Source: Hymenobacter terricola (lineage in GTDB: Bacteria > Bacteroidota > Bacteroidia > Cytophagales > Hymenobacteraceae). Taken from it: a stretch of DNA of 64,000 nucleotides. Of this stretch, positions 57,480-64,000 are shown in pieces; the stretch's first letter is position 1, and each line of letters starts with the position of its first letter. The notes under the pieces are model-generated. The model searched no databases. It was given only the letters and a program-made list of their open reading frames with translations, and was not told the origin of the DNA. The stretch is taken from contig NZ_JAGEMO020000021.1 in assembly GCF_017921975.2 (NCBI RefSeq), positions 1 to 64,000 on the forward strand, read 5' to 3'. Both the position numbers and the translations under genes were made by a program.

Positions 57480-57565
57480 TAGTCGCTCGTTGGTAGTTGC
57501 TCGTTGGTAGTTATCAGTGCGCTAACAACTGACAACGAGCAACGACCAACTATAACTGACAACAG
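57480..57565. repeat. GTTGCTCGTTG / CAACGAGCAAC dyad repeat
   Basis: GTTGCTCGTTGGTAGTTATC is followed by ACAACTGACAACGAGCAACG, so an 11-bp stem with flanking partial symmetry can form. Same low-complexity family as at 40541. Confidence 0.65.
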
Positions 57566-57628
57566 TGCCTCTATCCCGTTAAACGGCGGCTCCGGATTCG
57601 AACGCCGCCCTGCAATCCATCGAACGCC

Positions 57629-58690
57629 ATGGCCGTTCCCGCCGAAGAAAACATCTACACCCCGCGCCAGCGCCATGTGCTGCTGGTTGTGGTGCTGGTC
57701 GCGCTGGGCGGGCTGGTGCTGTTTGGGCTGGCCAGCTACATCTCGGCATTTTTGGGCGCGGGCATCCTGTATGTGGTGCTGCGGCCGTGGTTTGCGGCGC
57801 TGGTGCACCGGCACGGCTGGCCCCGGCAGCTGGTGACGGGCCTGCTGCTGCTGTTCACGGTGGTGGCCCTCGTGATTCCCTTCTACGCGCTCAGCACCAT
57901 GCTGTTTGACCGGCTGCGGGACATTGGCCAGTACACCAACCAGATTCTGACCGTGGTGCACCGGCTGGAACACCGCACCGGCTACTCCATCACCAGCGAG
58001 CAAAACGTACGCACGCTGCTGGGCCAGGTGGCCACCCGCGTCAGCAACTGGCTGCCCCAGCTGGCCGGCAGCATCCTCAATTTCATCGTCGTCATCGGCC
58101 TGATGCTCTTTACGATGTACTTTCTCTTTATGCAGGAGGAAGCCTTTTTGCGCAACCTGCGCCGCTACCTGCCTTTCCGGCCCGCTACGATGGACAAGCT
58201 GCAGGAAGCGCTGCAAAACAACGTGCACGCCAACGTGCTGGGGCAGGTGCTTATCGCGGCGGTGCAGGGCACTCTCACCGGCGCCACGCTGTGGATATTC
58301 GGAGTACCCGACCCGGTTTTCTGGGGCGCGGTGGGCATTTTCGTGGCCTTTATTCCGGTGCTGGGCACGCCGCTGGTGTGGGGGCCGGCGGCGCTCTACC
58401 AGTTTTCGCAGGGCGCTACGGCGCAGGGCGTGGGCATTTTGCTGGTCGGCTTCATCGTGGTGATGAACGTGGACAACCTGCTGCGCATCGTGCTGGCCAG
58501 CCGCATGGGCGACATTCACCCGCTCGTAACCCTGGCCGGCGTCACGCTCGGCATCGAGCTGTTCGGCATCCTGGGCCTGGTGATTGGGCCGCTGCTGCTC
58601 TCCTACCTAGGCGTGTTGCTCCATGTTTTCGCGGAGGAAAACCGCCAGGCGCAGGCCGTCAATTCAGAGCCAATCCGGGAAGCTCCCTAG
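57629..58690 (+). CDS. AI-2E family transporter
   Basis: This 353-residue membrane protein has the layout of the AI-2E/PerM (YdiK) family: two N-terminal helices, a long loop with helical hairpins, a central domain (FIVVIGLMLFTMYFLFMQEEAFL), and C-terminal helices (AVQGTLTGATLWIFGVPDPVFWGAVGIFVAFIPVLGTPLVWGPAALY). Members export or permeate small molecules and some are Na+/H+ antiporters; the substrate is unknown. It is preceded by a repeat and followed by the convergent haemoglobin gene with an eight-base gap. Confidence 0.93.
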   Translation: MAVPAEENIYTPRQRHVLLVVVLVALGGLVLFGLASYISAFLGAGILYVVLRPWFAALVHRHGWPRQLVTGLLLLFTVVALVIPFYALSTMLFDRLRDIGQYTNQILTVVHRLEHRTGYSITSEQNVRTLLGQVATRVSNWLPQLAGSILNFIVVIGLMLFTMYFLFMQEEAFLRNLRRYLPFRPATMDKLQEALQNNVHANVLGQVLIAAVQGTLTGATLWIFGVPDPVFWGAVGIFVAFIPVLGTPLVWGPAALYQFSQGATAQGVGILLVGFIVVMNVDNLLRIVLASRMGDIHPLVTLAGVTLGIELFGILGLVIGPLLLSYLGVLLHVFAEENRQAQAVNSEPIREAP

Positions 58691-58698
58691 CCCAGCAC

Positions 58699-59088
58699 TC
58701 AGACCAGCGAGAGCGGGTCGCGCTTGCGCAGCCGGAACTCAAACATGGTGGCGATGTTCAGGGCGCGAACCTTGGCCTCGTCGGCTTTAGGGCCACTGAA
58801 CCGCTCATCGAGCGTGGCTTCGAACAGCTCCAGCCACCGCTGAAAATGGGTAGCATCGATGGGCAGCGGCATATGCTTGGGAAACGGCCGGCCGTGGTAG
58901 CGCGCCGAACCCAGCAGAATGCTGCTCCAGAAATCATACATCACAGGCAGGTGCCGGGCCCAATCGACCTGGGCAAAACCGTTGAACACTAGGCTCAGCA
59001 GCGCATCCTGGTTCACTTTGTCGTAGAACGTATCGACGAGGAGCCGGATGTCGGCTTCAGACTGAATATCGGGGCGGGTGGCGGGCAT
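58699..59088 (-). CDS. Group III truncated haemoglobin
   Basis: This 129-residue protein matches group III truncated globins: ADIRLLVDTFYDKVNQDALLSLVFN, VDWARHLPVMYDFWSSILLGSARYHGRPFPKHMPLPID, then HFQRWLELFEATLDERFSGP. The WARHLPVMYDFW and HxxxL/FQRWL positions are where the family places its distal and proximal haem residues (proximal His in the ATHFQRW segment). Such proteins may bind oxygen or nitric oxide; their role in Bacteroidota is not settled. It is a single-gene unit on the minus strand. Confidence 0.93.
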   Translation of the reverse strand: MPATRPDIQSEADIRLLVDTFYDKVNQDALLSLVFNGFAQVDWARHLPVMYDFWSSILLGSARYHGRPFPKHMPLPIDATHFQRWLELFEATLDERFSGPKADEAKVRALNIATMFEFRLRKRDPLSLV

Positions 59089-59213
59089 GGGAAAGCAAAA
59101 AAGCAGGCGCGGGGGCTGGCCAGCACCTGAAAGTTACGCCACCGCAACGGAAGCGTGGCAGGTTCCCTCAGCAGCGGTTTGAGCAGGCGGAGTACCCCGA
59201 CGGGCCGGGCCTG

Positions 59214-60107
59214 CTACCGCGCCAGCTGAGCATTCACCACGTCGGGATAATCGGTGATAAGGCCATCAACCTGCTGTTGCAGGAGCCGCTCGGCCTCGGC
59301 CGGTGTGTTCACGGTCCACGGAATCACCAGCACGTTGCGTTGGTGGCAGGCTTGCACCACTGCGGCGGTGAGCAGCTTGGCATTCGGGCTGTAAATGGTG
59401 GGCAAAAAGCTCAGTCGCAGCAGGTTATTTTCCAGGCTTTCCAGGTTTTCAACCAGCAGCGCTGTGCGCAATGCGGGCTGCGTGCGGTGCACAATTTCCA
59501 GCGTGCGCGGGTCGAACGACTGGATGATAACCCGCCGCTGAATGCCTTTCGCATTAATCACGGCCAGCAGCAACCGCACGAATTCTTCCGGCGCGGGGTG
59601 GTTGATATTATCCCCGGCCGGCGTTGTTTTCGTTTCGATGTTGTAGTTCGGCGCGGCGCGGTTCCGGCGCCGCGCATACGCCTCCGCCGAGTCGATAACT
59701 TCGGCTAGCAGTGGTTTGTAAGTCAGCATCTTTTGCTGCCTCGGGAACTTCGGATTGCCGTGACTGCCCACGTCGTAGCGCCGGATTTCGGCGTAGGGCA
59801 GCGCGTACAGCCGCAGGCTTTGCGCATCGGCTTTGGCGATGGGTTGGCCGCCGGGCTGGTACACGAAATCGGCATTCATAAACGTGTCGTGGGAGAGCAG
59901 CACCTGCCGGTCCTGGCTGATAGCGACGTCCATTTCCAGCGTTGTCACGCCCAAATCAAGGGCCCGGCACATGGCCGGGATGGTGTTTTCCGGCATCAGT
60001 CCGCGGCAGCCCCGGTGGCCCTGGATATCGAGCGGCCGCAGCGGGGCTGCGGCTTTGTGGTGGAAGCTCAGGAGCGTTAGAGCGGCGAGGAATAATGACG
60101 TTTTCAT
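59214..60107 (-). CDS. Glycerophosphodiester phosphodiesterase
   Basis: This 297-residue periplasmic enzyme has a signal peptide (FLAALTLLSFHHKAAA) and a GDPD TIM barrel: HRGCRGLMPENT gives the catalytic His-Arg and Glu, LEMDVAISQDRQVLLSHD gives the Glu-x-Asp metal site and second His. It hydrolyses glycerophosphodiesters to glycerol-3-phosphate and an alcohol, supplying phosphate. It is in a minus-strand series with a phosphoesterase, a DUF5689 lipoprotein and a SusD-like gene. Confidence 0.95.
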   Translation of the reverse strand: MKTSLFLAALTLLSFHHKAAAPLRPLDIQGHRGCRGLMPENTIPAMCRALDLGVTTLEMDVAISQDRQVLLSHDTFMNADFVYQPGGQPIAKADAQSLRLYALPYAEIRRYDVGSHGNPKFPRQQKMLTYKPLLAEVIDSAEAYARRRNRAAPNYNIETKTTPAGDNINHPAPEEFVRLLLAVINAKGIQRRVIIQSFDPRTLEIVHRTQPALRTALLVENLESLENNLLRLSFLPTIYSPNAKLLTAAVVQACHQRNVLVIPWTVNTPAEAERLLQQQVDGLITDYPDVVNAQLAR

Positions 60108-60117
60108 AGGACTCTGT

Positions 60118-60184
60118 AGCGTGGACTCGGCGAGTCCGCGGGTGTGGACGTTCGTTCAACTGCGCGGACTCGCCGAGTCCGCGC
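60118..60184. repeat. Paired GGACTCGCCGAGTCC palindrome
   Basis: GGACTCGGCGAGTCC and, 30 bases on, GGACTCGCCGAGTCC are each self-complementary and are inverted copies of each other. The element lies between the GDPD and phosphoesterase genes. It is a third type of palindromic repeat, not related to the AACGTCATGC or CCGGTC families. Confidence 0.85.
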
Positions 60185-60188
60185 GGCA

Positions 60189-61688
60189 TCAAACGGCAAT
60201 GGTTTCGCGGTACACCTGCCCGAATCGGTCGGTGGCTTCGATGCGAATTTCCTTCGCGTCTTTCGAAGGTCGGGCAAAAAATAGGTGGTCGGTCAGCGTA
60301 GGTTCGACCCATTTGTGTTTGGCGGGCAGGTTTTCGCCGGCCTGCAGTTGCACGGCCAGCGGGTCGAAGCCGATTTGCTGCTGCATTTCGCCCTGGCGCA
60401 CACCGTTTTCGAACCAGATTATTTTCCACTGCGGGTCCCAGTTCCAGACGTTGGCCACGATGTCATCGGGGTGCTCGGTCACGCTGCCCTTCGGGTAGAA
60501 ACGGAGCTGGTGCTGGCGGTCGTGGCCGACGGATTTGTAGTACCATTTCAGCTCACCGCCGCTCACTTCATACACCCCGTAGCCGCTGGGCGCACCGTCG
60601 GTGCAGATGGGGCCGGTCCACCACGCGCCGCACACCGCGCCGTGGATGTGCTCGGTGGTATTTTCGTGGAACACTTTCTCGCAGATATGGGTGTGGCCCG
60701 ACATAATGTGCGCCGTGTAGGGCTTGAGCAGGCGGTACAGCTCGGCCCGGTTTGAGACCACGCCGCCCAGCGGTTCCTCCTTGAGCTTGTTGCGGCGCTG
60801 GTCGCCGCTGTCTACCGGAATGTGCAGGGCCACGACCACGGTAGTGCCCGGTTTTACGTGGCTCAAATCCTGCTCCAGCCATTGCAATTGCCGCTCGGTG
60901 AGGTAGCCGATGTACTTTTTGGGCGGGCCAATAAAGAACACATCATCAAGCACCACGTAATGAACTTCGCCCCGATTGAAGGAATAATAGGTGGGACCGA
61001 ACAGGCTTTTGAAGGTCTGGGCCGAGCCTTCGTCGGCGCGGGCGGTCAGGTCCATGTCGTGGTTGCCGATGACCTGAAAAAACGGCAGGCCGGTGGTTTC
61101 CACGGCTTTTTTGTAGTCCTCGAACAGCTCGTGCTTATCCCACACCAAATCGCCGCAGCCAATGGCAAACGTGTTGGCATCGTACCGCGCGGCCAGCTTT
61201 TTGAGGTCGGGCGCCGAGCTGGTCAGTAGCTCCTGGCAGTCCTTTTTGCTAATCATCTGCGGGTCGGCCCATACGATAAACGCATGCTTGGTATCGTCGC
61301 CGGCCAGCTTTTGCAGGGCAAAGTCAGCCGTCATTTTATCGGTACCGGGCTTGGTAGGCCGGAAGAACTGCGCCACGCCCTTCTCGTGCGGAAACGCGTA
61401 GCCGCGCGGGATGGATATGTACACGAATTCGGCCGTGGCATTGCTTTGCAGCGTGTATTTGCCGGTTTTGTCGGTCAGCACGATGTTGGTGCCATCCGTC
61501 ACCGGCACGTTGGCGATGCCGGTGCCATTTTGGTGCACTTTGCCTTGGATGGTGAGGGGCGCGAGGCTGAGCGGCTGGCCGCTGGGAGCGGCCGGGGTTT
61601 CGTCGGCGGCAAGGGCAGTTGGGGCGAAAGGCAGGCTAAGGCCCGCCCCGACGAGGCCGAGGTTTTGGAGAAATTTTCTGCGGAACAT
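60189..61688 (-). CDS. Calcineurin-like phosphoesterase with N- and C-terminal extra domains
   Basis: This 499-residue protein begins MFRRKFLQNLGLVGAGLSLP, a twin-arginine-type signal. A beta-sandwich N-domain follows (about 40-130, LTIQGKVHQNGTGIANVPVTD), then a metallophosphoesterase core: AFIVWADPQM, AIGCGDLVWD, VIGNHDMD, VVALHIPV and MSGHTH, which give the five metal-binding blocks. A C-terminal beta domain ends VYRETIAV. The usual DxH of the first block reads DPQ here, so metal binding at that site may differ. Likely acts on organophosphates in the periplasm. Confidence 0.9.
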   Translation of the reverse strand: MFRRKFLQNLGLVGAGLSLPFAPTALAADETPAAPSGQPLSLAPLTIQGKVHQNGTGIANVPVTDGTNIVLTDKTGKYTLQSNATAEFVYISIPRGYAFPHEKGVAQFFRPTKPGTDKMTADFALQKLAGDDTKHAFIVWADPQMISKKDCQELLTSSAPDLKKLAARYDANTFAIGCGDLVWDKHELFEDYKKAVETTGLPFFQVIGNHDMDLTARADEGSAQTFKSLFGPTYYSFNRGEVHYVVLDDVFFIGPPKKYIGYLTERQLQWLEQDLSHVKPGTTVVVALHIPVDSGDQRRNKLKEEPLGGVVSNRAELYRLLKPYTAHIMSGHTHICEKVFHENTTEHIHGAVCGAWWTGPICTDGAPSGYGVYEVSGGELKWYYKSVGHDRQHQLRFYPKGSVTEHPDDIVANVWNWDPQWKIIWFENGVRQGEMQQQIGFDPLAVQLQAGENLPAKHKWVEPTLTDHLFFARPSKDAKEIRIEATDRFGQVYRETIAV

Positions 61689-61709
61689 TTGAAGTAGGGT
61701 GTCAGAGGC

Positions 61710-61812
61710 ACGTCCTGCCGAGCGCAGCCGAGGCATCTCGCTCGGGGTAGTAATCCGGCTGTCGGGGTTTACTGCTGCACGCGAGATGCTTCGGCTGCGC
61801 TCAGCAGGACGT
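61710..61812. repeat. AACGTCATGC family palindrome with CCTG/CAGG variant
   Basis: The arms 61710-61741 and 61781-61812 (ACGTCCTGCCGAGCGCAGCC...) are inverted with few mismatches. Here both arms carry CCTG/CAGG in place of CATG/CATG, so the change is compensated. It lies between the phosphoesterase and DUF5689 genes. Confidence 0.85.
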
Positions 61813-61832
61813 TCTTGATTATTAAGTGTCAG

Positions 61833-63113
61833 CTAGTTTTCGTAAATGGCAAGGTCATCCAGCCCCAAACGGCCGTTCAAAACTGCGGGCGGGGCACTCA
61901 CGCCCAGGCCCAGCTTGTTGATGCGGAAGCGCACCGGGCCGCCGATATTCATCAGGAAGGTGATGGCGTGCTGCCAGTTGCCGGCATCGGTGACGGTAGC
62001 GCCGGTTTGGCGCCAGGTAGCGCCCTGGTCCTGCGAGTATTCCAGCTTCCACGAGCTGGCGGCGTCGGTGTAGTAAGCGCCGTAGAGGAGCGTGACTTTG
62101 GTGGCGCCATTGGGCAGGTCGAACTTCATTTCGACCACGGCCGGCACCGTCAGGCCTTGCTGCATCCGGATTCCCTGAGTGCCGGTGTAGCGGTCGCGCC
62201 CCGAGGTGTTGCCGATGATGGACTGGTACAGTTTCCAGGGGCCGCTGCTGAAGGTCACGGTGTTGTCGGGCACAGCGGCGGTGTTCATGTCATAGCTGCC
62301 CTTGGTGGCCAGCGGCACCGATTCGAAGCTCTCGGGGAAGTTGCGGTAGATGGGGCCGCTGGGGTCGAGGGCATCGGCGGCGGTGCGCAGCCAGAGCTGC
62401 GGGGCGGGGGCCTGGGCGGCGTCGGTAGCGCCCACCGGGATGCCCACGAAGGTGGCGCTGGCTGGAATGCGGCGGGCAGCGAAGGCCGCACCGGCGGCGG
62501 TGTGCAGCGTGAGGCGATTGTTGGAGCCGTCGGCCAGGGTTTTGTCGCCGGCGTACGTGTCGCCCGATACGGGCAGCGGCGTAATGCTGCCGCCGGTGAT
62601 GCGCACCAGTGTGCCCTCGTAGGTATCAAAATTGGTCAGCAGAGTACCCACGTTGATGTCGCGGACCGTTACGGGGTTGTTGCTGCTCACCTTGCGCACG
62701 CGGTCGGCGGTGAGGCCTTCGAGGCGGAGGGCACCGGCACTTTTGGCCAGGGTGGCCCCGGTAATGTCTACCACTACGGAATCACCGACGGCGAAATTTG
62801 AGATGCCATTCAGCGGGATAATGATGCCGCGCACGGCTCCGCGCCGCTTGTTCTGCACCACGATGGTGGCGGGGCCGCCGGGAACGTTCAGGCCGCTGGC
62901 ATCGGAAATAACGAGGCCGACAATTTGGTGCGCGCCGGAGAGCTGGGCCGCTTCCAGCGTCACGTTCGAGCCCTGGTAGAGTCGGCGCACGTCTTCCAGC
63001 GAGATGATTGGGCTGGGCTGGCCGGCGGCGTAGTCGGGGTTTTCTTCGAGGCAGCTGGTGCAGGCCAGGGCGGTGAGCAGTGCGAAGAGGCTGGTTAAAA
63101 GCTTGTGTTTCAT
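61833..63113 (-). CDS. DUF5689-domain lipoprotein
   Basis: This 426-residue lipoprotein has a lipobox (LACTSC, Cys21) and a DUF5689 OB-like domain starting ISLEDVRRLYQGSNVTLEAA, followed by SDASGLNVPGGPATIVVQNKRRG and VGDSVVVDITGATL. The C-terminal part is a beta-sandwich (WKLEYSQDQGATWRQTGATVTDAG, FRINKLGLG). Proteins of this kind occur in Bacteroidota clusters with SusC/SusD pairs and phosphoesterases; function is not established. It lies downstream of the SusD-like gene. Confidence 0.85.
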   Translation of the reverse strand: MKHKLLTSLFALLTALACTSCLEENPDYAAGQPSPIISLEDVRRLYQGSNVTLEAAQLSGAHQIVGLVISDASGLNVPGGPATIVVQNKRRGAVRGIIIPLNGISNFAVGDSVVVDITGATLAKSAGALRLEGLTADRVRKVSSNNPVTVRDINVGTLLTNFDTYEGTLVRITGGSITPLPVSGDTYAGDKTLADGSNNRLTLHTAAGAAFAARRIPASATFVGIPVGATDAAQAPAPQLWLRTAADALDPSGPIYRNFPESFESVPLATKGSYDMNTAAVPDNTVTFSSGPWKLYQSIIGNTSGRDRYTGTQGIRMQQGLTVPAVVEMKFDLPNGATKVTLLYGAYYTDAASSWKLEYSQDQGATWRQTGATVTDAGNWQHAITFLMNIGGPVRFRINKLGLGVSAPPAVLNGRLGLDDLAIYEN

Positions 63114-63170
63114 CGTGATATTAATTTAAAAAACCATCATGCTGCGCGGCCGGGAAACCTCACCCCCGGC

Positions 63171-63244
63171 CCTTCTTCCGCGGAGAGGGCAACCTGACGA
63201 ATTCTACCGAAGCATTGCCGGTGCTCCCTCTCCGCGGAAGAAGG
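63171..63244. repeat. CCTTCTTCCGCGGAGAGGG inverted repeat
   Basis: A perfect 19-bp stem (63171-63189 with 63226-63244) encloses 36 bases. The flanking CCTCACCCCCGG resembles the inverse of the sequence next to the hairpin at 451-487. It lies between the SusD-like and DUF5689 genes and could modulate their relative expression. Confidence 0.8.
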
Positions 63245-63258
63245 ACTTGGGAATGAGG

Positions 63259-64000
63259 CTATTGCCACCACACCTTCGTGTTGATGTCATCCGGCCCCTG
63301 GTCGGCCACGGCGGCCTGGTAGTTCACTTGGTTCAGGCTCTGCACGTAGAGCGGGTAGTTGATGCGGGCGGGCATCTGGCGGTTGTTTTTCAGGCCTGGG
63401 CCGAGGGGCAGCACGGGGTGGCCGGTGCGGCGGTACTCAAACCACTGCTGGAAATCGGTGAAAAACAGGGCGTAGTATTTCTGGAGGTGAATCTGGTCGA
63501 GCTTGGCGGCGTCGCTGCTGGCGGGTTCCCATTTCACGTCGGCGGCGGTGAGGAAGGTGGCGGGCACGGTGAGGCCCCAGAGGGTAATGCCGTTGGTGGC
63601 CCCGGTTTCGTAGTAGGTTTTGGCGTCGCCGGCAATCCAGCCGCGGAGGGCGGCTTCGGCCAGCAGGAGCTGTACTTCGGGGTAGTTGAGGATATTGCCG
63701 AGCAGCGGCTCGGTCATCAGCGCGGTGGGGTAGGTCGATTTGGCGGCCGGAATCTGGGTGGGCAGGTAGCCGCTCTGGATGCCTTCGTAGGTGCCGTTGG
63801 AGAGGGTGGCCCACTTGGCCAGGCGCGGGTCGTTCCACTCCACCAGGTTGTTGATGAAAAACTCGCTCATCGAGCTGAAGGCGTTGAAATCAGCGGTGCG
63901 ATAGGTCTGGAAGGGTGACTGATAGGGCGCGGTGCCGGTCCAGCGCAGGATGGCCGATTCGGCGTTGCTGGAGATGAGCGGGTAGTCGGCGGCGTGGGTG
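63259..64000 (-). CDS. SusD/RagB-like nutrient-binding outer membrane lipoprotein (C-terminal part)
   Basis: The frame is open from the window edge to a stop at 63259, giving the last 247 or so residues of a SusD-like protein. Characteristic blocks are YPLISSNAESAILR, FQTYRTADFNAFSSMSEFF, EVQLLLAEAALRGWIAG, and the end LQKYYALFFTDFQQWFEYRRTGHPVLPLG. SusD proteins are surface lipoproteins capping a SusC-type TonB importer; that gene should lie just beyond the window. The neighbours suggest an organophosphate ligand, but this is inference from context. Confidence 0.9.
   Translation of the reverse strand, partial: THAADYPLISSNAESAILRWTGTAPYQSPFQTYRTADFNAFSSMSEFFINNLVEWNDPRLAKWATLSNGTYEGIQSGYLPTQIPAAKSTYPTALMTEPLLGNILNYPEVQLLLAEAALRGWIAGDAKTYYETGATNGITLWGLTVPATFLTAADVKWEPASSDAAKLDQIHLQKYYALFFTDFQQWFEYRRTGHPVLPLGPGLKNNRQMPARINYPLYVQSLNQVNYQAAVADQGPDDINTKVWWQ

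Overview
The window looks like a chromosome segment of a GC-rich member of the Bacteroidota, most likely Hymenobacter or a close relative (family Hymenobacteraceae). The evidence is type IX secretion C-terminal signals, a SusD-like lipoprotein, a TonB receptor with a carboxypeptidase-like N-terminal domain, Bacteroidota promoters (TTG, 19-21 nt, TAnnTTTG), an N-acetyl/N-succinylornithine-type carbamoyltransferase, and gaps filled with several families of palindromic repeats. There are no phage genes, transposase genes or CRISPR arrays.

Region 1 (1-8.5 kb) holds carbamoyl-phosphate metabolism: carA, carB and an acyl-ornithine carbamoyltransferase. Small accessory genes are interspersed: a DUF559 nuclease, a GIY-YIG nuclease with a barstar-like gene, an AT-rich lipoprotein, and a small ORF overlapping a nucleotidyltransferase. 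The GIY-YIG/barstar pair lies between carA and carB inside 65-bp inverted repeats that are themselves flanked by a 6-bp direct repeat. Cutting it out would leave a 29-bp carA-carB gap. This is the best candidate for an undescribed mobile unit.

Region 2 (8.5-33.3 kb) has tRNA-Lys, a MOSC protein, a DUF2461 protein, a deoxynucleoside kinase, a GNAT enzyme, a CDGSH protein, a 15-repeat secreted protein, an acyl-CoA-binding protein, an amidohydrolase, an S1/P1-like nuclease, a cyclophilin lipoprotein, a type IX secreted protein, two tandem M13 metallopeptidases, and exonuclease VII (xseA-xseB). Long palindromes sit at 14.0, 17.0, 18.2 and 24.1 kb.

Region 3 (33.5-47.5 kb) has a histidine kinase with a receiver-only partner, a TonB-dependent receptor, two tandem secreted paralogues of unknown function, an alkyltransferase-like protein, and an RND efflux operon (adaptor, GNAT, pump, TolC).

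Region 4 (47.6-64 kb) has a minimal ethanolamine catabolic locus (permease, eutB, eutC) without shell genes, a phospholipase C-like protein, a PAS kinase overlapping a receiver-Crp fusion regulator, an AI-2E family transporter and a truncated haemoglobin. On the minus strand it ends with a probable organophosphate-scavenging cluster: SusD-like protein (cut by the window end), DUF5689 lipoprotein, calcineurin-like phosphoesterase and glycerophosphodiesterase. A different palindrome occupies each gap of that cluster.

Intergenic repeats are abundant. One family (core AACGTCATGCTGAGCG...GAAGCATCTC and its inverse) occurs at least eight times. Functional calls rest on motifs read by eye and on family knowledge; no database search was run.
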